A stretch of DNA of 64,000 bases from Artemisia argyi (taxonomy: Eukaryota; Streptophyta; Magnoliopsida; Asterales; Asteraceae). A program made the position numbers and the translations under genes. The notes below the pieces were generated by a model. The model was not told the origin of the DNA, made no database searches, and worked only from the letters and a program-made list of their open reading frames with translations. Shown here in pieces: positions 47,091 to 58,700 of the stretch (position 1 is its first letter; each line of letters opens with the position of its first letter). The stretch lies in contig CM060704.1 in the NCBI GenBank assembly GCA_030686995.1, positions 112,958,542 through 113,022,541 of the forward strand, given 5' to 3'.

Positions 47091-48130
47091 ATTAGGTGTT
47101 ATATTATATCTAAAACATTAATGAACCTAAGAACAATAACTTAAGAAACTTAAACAAGATAACTAAAGCTTGACATACATCTGAACCTACAACACACTAG
47201 GATACGTGAGTAAGGCAGTCTAGTTCCCGAGTCACTTTTTGCTTCACTTAGATTTCCCTAAGCCCAGGTGAGTTCATAGCCTCATACTCTTTTTAAACTT
47301 TCACTCTAAATGCTTTACAAACCCTGTGAGGGAGATACATGCTACTTGCTTTATTTAAAACCGAATACAAGTCTTTTTCTTTGGTTGTTGCACGAGTAAA
47401 CTAACTGCCACCACTACATAACCAAAATTCATGAATCTAATCGTTTGGGATATTTTACCCACGCGAACGCGAATATAGTTGATAGATCTATTGAAGTTTG
47501 ACCACTCCCGTTGGTATTAACATCTTACTGGATGGTACCAATAAGTATTATATTTGAACCCACTGAAGGTTTAACTTTGGCAAGTTATCCTTCCCATCCC
47601 CTCATGGTTAGGTCTGCAGCCCCCATGGCGCGGATTGTTAACGTGTGGTTCATGAGCTTAGTGCAACATACCCCACTCATGATAATTGTGTATGTATCAC
47701 AATTATCACAAACACACTACATTTTCCCAAATGGGTGTAACAATGGAACCCAGGGAACTTGAATTCACTAACACTTAAACCTATGACTCTCACTCAACAC
47801 CTAGTGTTGACTTTTAAGCATGTCTTCTAGGTACATTACTTCTATGGAGATATGGTAGAAGGAGGCACTGAGCTCGGAGGACTTTCAACCTGGTTATCAT
47901 TCAAACATAACCTAACACCTAGATTTTTGGGACCTCATCAAAAGTAAAAGTATATCTTTTACTAATAAAACTCTGATAATTAAATGAATGATAACTAAAT
48001 TTCTAAAACGTCTCTTTTCGAGTCGTTTTCTATTACTGTAACTGTTATTCTATGAAGTAATACCCCAAACACTTAATCCGCTGCGATCAGTAAAAAATAA
48101 GGGTGTTACATAGCACGATTCAAAAAAATA

Positions 48131-48580
48131 AAAACCAAATAATAATAATAATAATAATAACCCTAAACCCAAAACTATTGACCCATTAGGTTCTAAAGCA
48201 CAATCGCTTTTCATTGATAAACAAAGCGAGTTTATTACGGATTTTCTGTTGAGGGATAGTACTTTAAGAGACGAAATACTAAAAAAGGTCTCTACTCTCC
48301 AGGTGACAATAAAAGAAAAAATTGAATATATCAATGAGATTGAACAACTATATTATAGCCGTTCAAAATGCTGCAGCAAAGTTGTCACGTTTTTGTACGA
48401 CGATATGGGCATGACACGTCTATTTTGGGAGAATGTTTTAAGCACTTGATGAGACTTAGCGAATCTATTGCTACGAAAAATAATTTTCTTGAAGATTTGT
48501 TCATCAACTATGATTATGTAGCATGCATGTCAATGTTTTGTTCTACTATTGTATTTGTCCCTTCTCTTTTAAATGAATAA
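48131..48580 (+). pseudogene. small coiled-coil protein ORF, frameshifted (unknown family)
   Basis: An open frame without ATG begins in an Asn-rich (AAT)n repeat at about 48140 and runs to a stop at 48449: NPKPKTIDPLGSKAQSLFID, then a charged helical stretch (STLRDEILKKVSTLQVTIKE). The following bases continue sensibly in another frame to 48578 (LMRLSESIATKNNFLEDLF), suggesting a 1-base frameshift. ATGAATAAAAG just after the stop could be a polyadenylation signal. The original start and leader seem to have been separated by the solo LTR. Not recognised. Confidence 0.4.
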
Positions 48581-48770
48581 AAGTCAATCTTTATTTTTTA
48601 TGCTTGTTCGATTTCTCTTATATTTTTTATTTTTGGGTAAATAATATTGGATACGCTTAAGAATACAAAACGTCTAATTACATGTTGATTGCGATATCGA
48701 ATGCAACTTAATATCTTTTCACGGTATACGATTTGATTGCAATTCGATTGTAAAAGACAATAAAATCCTA

Positions 48771-48782
48771 TATATACACATC
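48771..48782 (+). promoter_or_regulatory. TATA-like box upstream of small ORF 2
   Basis: CTATATATACAC is about 60 bp before the ATG at 48836. Confidence 0.4.
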
Positions 48783-48835
48783 ACCTAGAAAGACTTTCAA
48801 CTATAAGTATACCAACCCTTTAATTCTGTCTATAT

Positions 48836-49123
48836 GTCTTCTTCTTTTCAAATGACCTCACCATTAAGGCTAAATTCTGGATCTTCATTAAGTTTAGATA
48901 CTAATAGAAAGTCAGTTGATATCGAATTGGAAGCCATAAAAAAGAAGTTCCTCTTGCTGAGAAGAGGCATGTCGTGTTACTGATGAAAAAAGTAGCAAAA
49001 TATGAGAAAAGAATCCTTACACTACACAGTGACATGCTTACAATACACGGTGATATTCAATTGCTAGAAATGAGCGTTGAAGAAAGAAAAAAAATTGGGT
49101 ACTACAAAACAAAAATTCTTTAA
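48836..49123 (+). pseudogene. second small coiled-coil ORF, frameshifted (unknown family)
   Basis: The ATG at 48836 opens MSSSFQMTSPLRLNSGSSLS, then a helical, lysine-rich part (DIELEAIKKK). A probable single-base deletion near 48950 sends the frame to a stop at 48984, while the next frame continues as a charged coiled-coil (VAKYEKRILTLHSDMLTIHG) to a stop at 49123. A TATA-like box precedes it. Together with 48131-48580 it looks like a pair of small genes of about 95-130 codons. The family is not recognised. Confidence 0.4.
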
Positions 49124-50876
49124 TGTTTTAGCGTTAAATCTCGAATGCTTGTTTCAAGTGTTTTATATTTAATCTAATGTATTTTTTTTATCTCATGTTT
49201 GTTTATAATAAAAGTTATCATAATTTATGTTAACAGCACATCACATTACATAGCAACGTCTATACCTTACCATAGCAAATACATCCCATTAAATCAAAAA
49301 ATATCATATTAAAAACTATTCCATTTCATTACATTATAACGAATATATCAACAAATCATGTAAAACTCAATCCTAGTTGAAGCATCTTGGAAAAAACATG
49401 AATGAGTTGATGGGGTGCTTATTTTACAAATTTAGAAAAACTCGGTTGTGGAGCACAAGACCCAAATCGAACAAATGACATAGGTGCATGTGTAAAAAGG
49501 TTTAGTAAAGAGGGTGCGTGCATCAAAAAGCTAAAAATTTTGGCGGAGACACACGACCGTTATGTATGACAGTGCATTTTTGCATCCATTGCCTCATCTT
49601 TTAATCTAGCATTGTCTTAGAAAATGTGATATCGTTGATAAACCAAAACAATATCAAAAAGATCTGCACCCACATTCATGTAGAAACAATCGTAGTTAAA
49701 GCATCTTTGCCTTAATCGTTTGAAAGTGGTTGTGGTTGATAAACAGTCATATACTTTAATAGGGATAATATGTTCAAGTTCACACACTTGGTTCAACGAG
49801 GCTTGACCATGTATTGATGCACCTTTTTATCTTGTAGGTGACTTGAGACACTTCAAACATCATGCAAACAATTATAGCAAATTGTTGGTGTTTTAGAAGC
49901 AACATACCACCCCTATAGTGTTTTGGTTGTTAGAGCAACCATCTCCTTGGAAACGTCAAAAAATTTGAACAGTTGGAAAACCAACCGTCAAAGGTTTTGG
50001 TTTCCACTGAACTTTGTTGTTAACCTTCTTAAAGTGGTAATATAGAGTAGCCGGAAATATCATAAGTAAAGTTTAAGATGTTGTTTATAGGTGGGGAGAG
50101 TTTAAAAGGGATAGGTTGAAGTAGAAAAATATAGAGTAAATTCATAGGGAAAAAAAGCAACTAAATGTTGATGATGAAATTAAAGTTCTCAAGTTTTATC
50201 GAAAGGTAAACAATTTTCTTATTAGCGTTCCCTCTCTCGCTCAATCGCAATATATTTGCAACGTATTCGCAGTCTTTATTAGAAACAACCCGTTCTGTTG
50301 AACCATTCTTAATTGATTCGCATTATGTCGCATTGTATAAACCGTTAGGTGAGAACGGGTCCTATTTCTTTATCACGTGACCCTCAGCATCTTCGATTTC
50401 GATCTGGTCGAATTATGTTGTGCATGAAAACGGACAATACCAGTGACATCATGATCGGAATGAAACAGGGGTGTAGGCGATGTAATTTTCGGGAAGAATG
50501 AAGGTGAATGTGAGGAGATATGTCTGATTATATGAGCTTGGGTGAGTAGTAGCTAGGCTATTCAATAAAATGAGAAATATGTGAGAAATAGGTGTGTAGT
50601 GGGTGCAGAAGTGTAAACTCGGCAAAACATGATTCGGTGTTCTAGTTTTAGTAATGTGGCACAAAGTTGAGTTAAGTTGGAAATAAGTTTCATTTTCGAT
50701 GCCAGTTTTGAAATTTTCTCAATGTAATTCAAACACTTTTTGTGGGTTTGTAATTCACAACCGCCCCATTTCACCACTTGTACATCCATTCTTATTGTTC
50801 CCAAAGAACAGAGCAAGGTATGGTTAAGTATTATAGTTCTTTTAAGCTACAAACTCCGATCGGATGCTCCTATTTG

Positions 50877-50907
<31 letters not shown>

Positions 50908-51141
50908 TGTTTTTGTTTTTGTTTTAATGTGTATGTCACATTCACTTGGACGGTAGTTGGACCTCAGCTAAAGAATTATTGTGGGCAAGTCTATTTCATA
51001 GGATGATAGGAACTGAGAAAACCATGCATGTTCTTAGCTAGAGTTGTCTGATTTCATGCCCTTGTTACATATGATAACACCTTTTTCGCCTTTTTCTGCA
51101 TACTTCCAAACAACTGTAAACAATACAGAGTATGTTATAAT
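49124..51141. other. no gene recognised
   Basis: Contains only unsupported ORFs and a (GTTTTT)n microsatellite at 50876-50925. Confidence 0.6.
50876..50925. repeat. (GTTTTT)n microsatellite
   Basis: TTTTG units grading into GTTTTT units. The Phe/Cys-rich ORF across it is an artefact. Confidence 0.9.
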
Positions 51142-51314
51142 TTAAAAACATATAAAACCAAAAGGGCTTGTGTTCATATGGTTTGACGAGCTCCCCAAAC
51201 AAATGGCTGCAGGTCAAGTCTTCGGGACATGTGAGATAGATTTGTGGTGTATATATATAGTGAGATAACTAGTTGCCGTTCAAAAAAGAAACAAAAAAAT
51301 TAAAAACATATAAA
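51142..51314 (+). mobile_element. complete tRNA-derived SINE, 15-bp TSD
   Basis: The SINE body 51157-51299 is flanked by TTAAAAACATATAAA at 51142-51156 and 51300-51314. It has a degenerate B box (AGGTCAAGTC, 51211), GTGAGATAGATTTGTGGTGT and the 3' end CCGTTCAAAAAAG plus an A-rich tail. It shares its middle with the SINE at 40833-40980 and its tail with the micro-insertion at 18078. Confidence 0.8.
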
Positions 51315-51502
51315 TTTGTTTGTCAAGAACTAGAAAATTATGAAATTTGTGTAATATACATTCATTCTTGTGTGATCAAACACATAAGATGGTGAAGGAG
51401 TCATCGTATTTTAGCAGTAATTCAAACAAAAAATATCAAGAATTTAACTATACAAGTGAACAGCTTTGAAATTAACTGCGTAAAACATGAAAATTACTGT
51501 AG

Positions 51503-53086
51503 TATAATATTGGACTAAGTTTGTAAATACGCAATATACTTTCTCAAAATTACCGAAATACGTAACCTACTAAAAAAAGTCTGTAGATCGCTAATAAACT
51601 TTCAAAATTGGCACAAGATACGTAACGTTGACCGGATTTTTACCTGGTTGACCAGTTTATAGGTAAACACTTAAAAAAATATACATGATTGGTCCCTGTG
51701 GTTTGCGTCTGTTTTCACCGGTCATCCTTTAACGTTATTTCATTTATAAAAGTTACAATAATGGTCCTTGTCGTTTGGGTTGACTTTCACCTTTAGTCCT
51801 TTAACTTTATTTTCACTTTTTCGTCCGTTTTTACTCGTTTTGGTCTGTTTTTACACGTTTTTTTTTTTCGTTTCTCCACTTTTATAAAAAAAATCGAATA
51901 AAATTATATAAAAAATATTTTATAAAAAAAATCGAAAAAAAAAAATTCTAAAAAATTTTCGTAAAAAAATATTTTTTCTAAAAAATATATTTTTTCGAAA
52001 ATATTTTAGAAAAAATATATTTTTTTTTAATTCGAAAAAATATTTATATTTTTTCTAAAAAAAATTTAGAAAAAAAAATATTTTTCTAAAAAATTATCGA
52101 AAAAAAATATTTTTTCTAAAAAATATTTTTTTTCGAAAATATTTTAGAAAACATTTTTTTTCGAAAATATTTTAGAAAAAATATTTTTTTTCAAAAATAT
52201 TTTATTCAAATATTTTTTTGTTAAAATTCGAAAAAAAAATTCTAAAAATTATTTTTTTTCGAAAATATTTTAGAAAAAAAAATCGAAAATATTTTAGAAA
52301 AATATTTTTCTAAAAAAATTTCGAAAAAAAATATTTTTTTTTGGAAAAATTCTAGAAAAAATATTTTTTTTCAAAATATTTTATTCAAATATATATTTTT
52401 TTTAAATTCGAAAAAAAATATTTTTTAGAAAAAATATTTTATTTCGATAATTTTTAAGAAAAATATTTTTTTTTCTAAAATTTTTTTAGAAAAAAAATAA
52501 AATTATTTTAGAAAAATATTTGAATAAAAAAAATATTTTTTCGAATTTAAAAAAAATATTTGAATAAAAAATTTTCGAAAAAAAATATTTTTTCTAAAAT
52601 ATTTGCGAAAAAAATATATTTTTTAGAAAAAATATCTTTTTTCGAAAGTTTTTTAGAAAATTTTTTTTTCGATTTTTTTTTATAAAATTTTATTCGATTT
52701 TTTTTATAAAAGTGGAAAAAACGAAAAAAAAACGTGTAAAACGGACCAAAACGTGTAAAAACAGACGAAAAAGTGAAAATAAAGTCAAGGGACTAAAGGT
52801 GAAAGTCAACCTAAACGACAAGGACCATTATTGTAACTTTTATAACTGAAATAACGTTAAATGATGACCGGTGAAAACAGACGCAAACCACAGGGACCAA
52901 TCATGTATATTTTTTTAAGTGTTTACCTATAAACCGGTCAACCAGGTAAAAATCCGGTCAACATTACGTATCTTGTGCCAATTTTGAAAGTTTGTTAGCG
53001 ATCTACAGATTTTTTTTAGTATGTTACGTATTTCGGTACTTTTGAAAAAGTTTGTTGCGTATCTACAAACTTAGTCCTATAATATT
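51503..53086. mobile_element. 1.57-kb fold-back DNA element (MULE-like), 9-bp TSD TATAATATT
   Basis: The element is 51512-53077. The left arm 51512-51905 and the right arm 52684-53077 are inverted copies with only scattered mismatches, beginning GGACTAAGTTTGTA. TATAATATT flanks both ends (51503-51511 and 53078-53086). The 778-bp core consists almost only of A/T runs with TTCGAAAATATTTT / TTTTAGAAAAAATATT motifs, each able to form hairpins. It has no coding capacity. Nine-bp duplications with long terminal inverted repeats are typical of Mutator-like elements, hence the tentative class. Confidence 0.85.
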
Positions 53087-53713
53087 AGAGTTATTTTTCG
53101 CCGGTTGTTCAAAAAACTCTTGTGGGTGTGGGGATGGCATAACAAAGATCCCTCAATGGGTGAATGTGGGGGCTAAAGTGCAGATTATGTTATCTTTCTC
53201 TATGTAACGCCCTTTTCATGTCCCCCTTTTTTTTAAATCTTCAGTTTTGTGGAAATGACCTTTTCTTGATTGCCGTCATCAATGACGGGTGTTTTTGGTT
53301 GTTTAGTTCAATTTGGTGACATTATGTGGATTCCAATGCCCGTGATGTATATATAGAGGATTAACAATCACTGTCGATACTTTGGTCATTTCAATATGAA
53401 TCAGTGAGGTTATAATATAAGACTATAGTAGAAATTTATTAAGATTAAGAAAAATATGAAACATCAATGTAAGACTATCTTTGTCGATAACATTTTGAAG
53501 GTTGGAGCCTGGAACGTGCCTGCTCTCACTTAACATGTTAAAGACTAAAGAATTTTTATGTAACCATTGTTTGGAGATTGAAGACGTAGCTGCAACATTG
53601 GTTAATGGTTATCCTCCAACTAACTTAAGCTAGACAAAGATGGTTAAGTCGAGCGTACTTTTGTCTGGTCATTTTTAGTGTGGGTCTAAACTGGATGGGT
53701 CGGATTTAGTTGA

Positions 53714-53715
<2 letters not shown>

Positions 53716-53760
<45 letters not shown>
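53716..53760. repeat. poly(A) tract
   Basis: A run of about 45 A. No SINE promoter boxes are recognisable upstream. Confidence 0.9.
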
Positions 53761-53765
<5 letters not shown>

Positions 53766-54848
53766 TTTTCCATCCAAATTTTAGAAATTATTAATGCGTT
53801 AAATGTGATCACAAAAGCAATGTTATTATAAATTTAGTCTTTAGATTTTAAAAAAAATTGTTTGGGAGGTTATATGCGAAAAAGACAGGCTATTACAACT
53901 TTCAACCCGTATGACCGACTAACCTCTACCTTGATTTTTTATTCGACATGTTTGAAACGATGCACATACCAAATTGAGCCAATTATATATAAATGGTCGA
54001 AACTATACTTGCCCCCTTATAATATCTACTCTTATCAAAAAGAACAAAATACAGTTTCACTTTTCTGGACAAAACAGGCAGGATTTTAGCTACAAACTTG
54101 ATGGAGAATTCAAGGTCACGTCTACTTTAGAAAGGAGAGATGTTCATCCTAATTTATTTTACGTTCTTGGAATGTAGTTGACGATGCTAGAAAGTCATAA
54201 AACACCCTAGATGTATAATGTCAGCTACAAGTGTATCATATAACTCTCGATGGGGAGCAGCCATATGCACAAACACAAGCAAAAAGAAAAACTATATTGT
54301 TAGTAAATTGGGTCGAGATACGCACTGGAAAACTCTTGTTATACCTTTGCTTCTTCACGCATAAGTAAACTAGTTGTATCATTATCACCAAACACTATTA
54401 GCAGTCTTTTATTTGACGGCCTTATACTAGTATTCGTTTATCCTACAGAGCTGGATAAATCCATGAAGAAAGAGCAAACAGCCACGGTAGAATCACTTTA
54501 TTGTACCTGAACTCTGGAAAGTGGTCATCTGTGACATAAAAATGAAATATAATCCGATAAATAAAAAAATTTGTCAAATGCCGTTATGAACATATGCCCC
54601 TAAAATTCATTCAAATTTATATTTTCTTGTTAACAAGTGCAAATCTCAAACTAGTGCGTCAAACAGCAAAATGTTTACCAATGGAATATGACCACTCAAG
54701 CATTATTGAAAAAAATATAACATCAAAGTTCAAAAACATTATTACAGCCTCCGTATACATTGAGATTATATATCTAAATTCCCACCAACATCTATGAATT
54801 CTCAAGAGCCATGAAAAAATTATATATAAAAAATAAATAAGAAAGTAA
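53761..54848. other. no gene recognised
   Basis: Short ORFs at 53862-54177 and 54594-54797 lack support. TTTCAACCCGTATGACCGAC resembles common plant intergenic repeat text. Confidence 0.6.
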
Positions 54849-55181
54849 TCAAACTTGGTCAGAGGCTATAACTTGCTTCTTTTCCAGTTGGGGTTCTTCA
54901 CGTCCAGCCGTTGAGGATGGTGACGATGTCTTGAAAATAAAATATTTAAAATTTATAAAATCTTTAGCAGCAGAAAATGCTGTGGAAATACAAATGAGTG
55001 CAAGCACGACGATGAAGAAGATGGTTAAAGACATGTTGATGACATAGGAACAACGATGACGATAATGATGATGCTGAAGCAATCCATGTATTGTGAACAT
55101 GACAACCAATGCTAACGTAGATGCAGCCACCAGTGTCTTCCATATAAACCTGGGTACGTAGTATGTACATCGATGCTTCAT
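54849..55181 (-). CDS. small two-helix membrane protein, unknown
   Basis: A single-exon ORF of 110 aa starts at ATG 55181. It has a short basic N-terminus (KHRCTYYVPRF), a first hydrophobic helix at about residues 16-34, a His/Arg-rich loop (HHHYRHRCS), a second long hydrophobic helix at about residues 47-71 and a polar C-terminal tail of about 35 residues, so it is probably a two-pass membrane protein with both ends on the same side. A TATA box lies about 55 bp upstream with a short clean leader, a layout expected of a real gene. It lies 610 bp downstream of the kinesin on the same strand. The family is not recognised. Confidence 0.5.
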   Translation of the reverse strand: MKHRCTYYVPRFIWKTLVAASTLALVVMFTIHGLLQHHHYRHRCSYVINMSLTIFFIVVLALICISTAFSAAKDFINFKYFIFKTSSPSSTAGREEPQLEKKQVIASDQV

Positions 55182-55231
55182 CGATCTTTTTCTTTCTGGC
55201 CTTTTTAATCTCTATTCATGTGTGTGTATTG

Positions 55232-55241
55232 TTTTATATAG
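55232..55241 (-). promoter_or_regulatory. TATA box of the small membrane-protein ORF
   Basis: The minus strand reads CTATATAAAAC, preceded by a CTCTCTCTCT stretch, about 55 bp before the ATG at 55181. Confidence 0.55.
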
Positions 55242-55790
55242 TTAGAGAGAGAGACAATTAATATGTAGAACATTGTGGATTGTAACAGTACCAGATGAAG
55301 CGGCCAAAAATATATTCATATTCTATACATGTATAGAAGGACCAAATAAACAATTAAATAGTTCAAACAAGAGAGAAATAGATTCAAACAAGAAGTATTT
55401 CAGAGTGGAAACAAAATGAATAGTGTCAACATATAGGACAGAGGGATAGTGCCACAAGTTTTTTGAGTTAACAATTATGGTTATCTATCAAGAAGTTTAG
55501 CATATTTCAACCGCCTGAAAGGAATATAAAGAATCAGAAATTAAATTGACGGAACGAAGATAGTTTAAAATTAGATTATAAATCGCAAGCTCTATCAAGG
55601 TCAAATCATGAACAAACAATGCAGGATATAGCTATACTCTTATAGACCATAATATGTCCATATTCAGGCTAATCAAAATATACAAGAACTTATCCTACTA
55701 TAATCAGAAGTAGCACCGTACATCCAAGTTAAAGCTTTTAGAGATCTAAATGACGTTTTACTAACTATATATCATACCCGAAAACCAATC

Positions 55791-58700
55791 TTACAATAAG
55801 GGAATCAAGCTACGCTTGAAACTGTAACTTTTCCTGGATTGTGGAGGTGTGAAATTTAGCCCAAACATTTCTTTGGGAGCATGATCAGGGTCTGATATGA
55901 GTCCAACCAGTTTAGCCACAACAACAGCACTATCAGCCACATGGTTCACATCATCAACTCGGCTCCATAACTTGTTAGCTAACTGAATCCTTCTGTACTT
56001 TGTGTTTAACCCAATCCCCCACCGCAGGAACAAACTCTCCCTCTCTTGTTCTGTTAGTTTCTTGTGCATTTGTTTTGTGAGTGCCTCTCTTTCACGACGT
56101 AGAGCTCTTTCACTGTTCACATGTTCATGAAATAAAAAAATGTCATCTTTTTGCATAGACTAACAGAGGTGAAAAAAGTACCAAATTAAAGCATTAGACC
56201 ATTTTGGAACGACTCAAATATCACACCCAAATGGGTAAACATATTGTCAAGACTAACAGGGAGGGTTACTCACACACGTTGCTAAGTTAAGACTTAAACC
56301 CACAAGCACTTGCTTGATGGGGTACCTTTGATAAACCTTGGATACTGCTGAGCTAAAGGCATGTTCTAAACGTTTAGTCTTAAAGTACACAAATAAAACA
56401 ACAAAAACTGAAATTCTATAACCACTTATAGTTGGCAACTTATTTTGAACTTTGATGTCAACTTTTATTTTATTTTTTCCTATTTTCAAATTTTACTCCA
56501 ATGTTTTATATTTTCATTTCATGATGTATAATAAACTAATGTTTTCAGGGACCATTCAACAATAAATAGTTAAACGAGTTGATTTTTCTTCTGATTTTAT
56601 CTCGAAGGGGTCAAATACGAAAGTTTTAAGCTGAATAGGGAATGCATCAAATGGGTTGGAAGTTGCCCAATGTCTATTCTCCATGCATACAACCTCCTAA
56701 ATCGTGTTATTCAAAAATTTGGATATTGTCACAATTCTGCCTATAATCACAATTAAGGCTATTATAAAAAATACGGAGTAATTGAATGGATGAAAAACTG
56801 TTTGTGGCTCAACTCGGTGTGGTCCAAGCCAGTTTGAACCAGCTCGGGCCGTCCATATTGCCACTTCTATTATTAATTTATATGGTGTTTGTATGAAGAG
56901 AAACCATAGATAAATAAAATAAGGATTTCACTAGTGGTGAAAGAAAATAGTAGAGAGGGATCTTACGTAGAGGAACGCGTGATAGTCTGGCCATCATCTA
57001 CAGCTACATTAACCCGAGCAAACCTGTCTTTTACAAAGGCCAACCGTCTACGCTCAACTTCCATGTAGATTGAGTCAGTTGGGTCACCATTAAATAGCAG
57101 TAAGAAGTAAGTTCTGTGCACAAGGGGCACATTGCAGTCATGCCAAAGTTCTATGATTTCTTTCTGCAGTCTCTTGAACTCCGTAGGCCAAGATGGAGAC
57201 CTGGAATAGTCTTCGATTGGATCCAAACAAATGCTTTTGACGCTTTTCACACGCTCCATGGTTGCAATCTATTATTAAAAAGAAAAGCCGTTGAGTGATG
57301 ATCTAGACATTAGGCACATTAAGTTATGATTAAGAGTACAAGAAGTCCAAATTATTGTTTTTTTTTGTCTTAAACGCAATTTTTACAGCAAGATGGGTTT
57401 TTCAGATGCATGACAATGACTTCATTGCCAACAAACTTCAATCCAATTATATATAATGTTTCTAAAATGCATAAACTCACTTTGGTATCTTCAAGTTGGT
57501 TATCATGCTGAGCCTTCGCGGGTTCTTTAGTTGCTGAAATAGATGATCTTTTGACCGATGTATCCTCTTCAGCAGTCGAAATCTTTTCTGCTTCATTACC
57601 ATTATGATTGATAGATCCTTGTGGAGAATGAGGACCATTTTCAAACTCTACACCATAGTTGAAAGTACAACTCTTTGTAGGAAAACCTAAAGGTCTCCCA
57701 GTGTAGTATGTATCATACCCATTTGGTGGAGTATTTTCTAGCTTGTTAAGCCATGTGGCATAAATGCCCTCATTACAGCTTCTACTCTTAGGTAATTTGA
57801 AGCTTTGAATAAACTCTTCATGGGAATAATCTTTATTATCTGAAGCGGATTCTAATTTGCTCTCTTCTTTCAAAGGTGGTTTCCTTGATTCGTCTTCCTT
57901 CAATGTGGCTTCCACCATTTTGGGTGGCATATATTCACCTTTAGAATTTAACACTTCTGAATTTTCACTATGACCATCATCGTCTCTGTGGTTATCTTCA
58001 TCATCATGAAACACTGCTTGCGAAGAAACCCTAATCTTTGTATCTGGAGATGAACAATATGATTCGTCCACATATGCCTTTGGAATTAAGTCCTCAGCTT
58101 CTATGCAACGAACCACCTTACATAGCTCATGAGACGTTCCATTACTTTTCTCATCAACGTCATCATCCCAACCATGGCAAGAGTCGGTGTCGCTCGATTG
58201 TGCAATTCTTATCATGGGCCTTACTGGAGTACTGTCGGGAAGTGAGGTTTCTTCATATTCAGTAACTTGTACGTAGTTTTCATCGAAACTACTCTCACTG
58301 CGTCTCGGAGAGTACCGACTTGAACCGAGAGTTCTAATACTTCCATCGAATGAGTGAGGAGGATCCACTACGATCGATGTCTCGGGCATATATGTGTCAG
58401 GTTCAGGAGTTATCTGCACTCGCAAGTGAGGGTAGTCTTCTGGACCCAACTGTAACATGCAAAGAAAGTAGAAATGAGAATCAGTGTAATGCATAAAAGT
58501 ATAAAAAATAAATCAAGGGAAAATTACTTCTCTAACCCTTTTTGAGAGGGGCATATAGCAAAATTTCCTACTTGTTAAAAATTTATACAGAATAACCCAT
58601 AATTTGCAGACCGCTGGAAATTCACATAAAACATGAGATTTGTAGCATAATTCGATATTTTGCAAATTATTCTGAAACTTTGCAAATTATTTTGAATTTT

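Larger units (their letters stand above)
44650..48115 (+). mobile_element. solo LTR, 3456 bp, TSD TAGCA
   Basis: The LTR 44655-48110 starts TGTAATAACCC and ends GGGTGTTACA (inverted termini) and is flanked by TAGCA at 44650-44654 and 48111-48115. No second LTR or interior is present, so it formed by LTR-LTR recombination. It shares blocks with the gypsy LTR at 19675 (GGGAGCTTCATGTGAGG; GCCCGAACGGT; TTTACAAACCCT). A TATA box TATAAATA is at 45883-45890. Internal tandem repeats are listed separately. Orientation is by analogy with the gypsy LTR. Confidence 0.85.

Noticed and set aside
49124..50860. Minus-strand segment resembling a decayed plant transposase or repeat protein
   Set aside because: Reading all frames gave only short fragments with many stops and no recognisable motif.
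50740..51006. Phe/Cys-rich ORF
   Set aside because: It is created by the (GTTTTT)n microsatellite.
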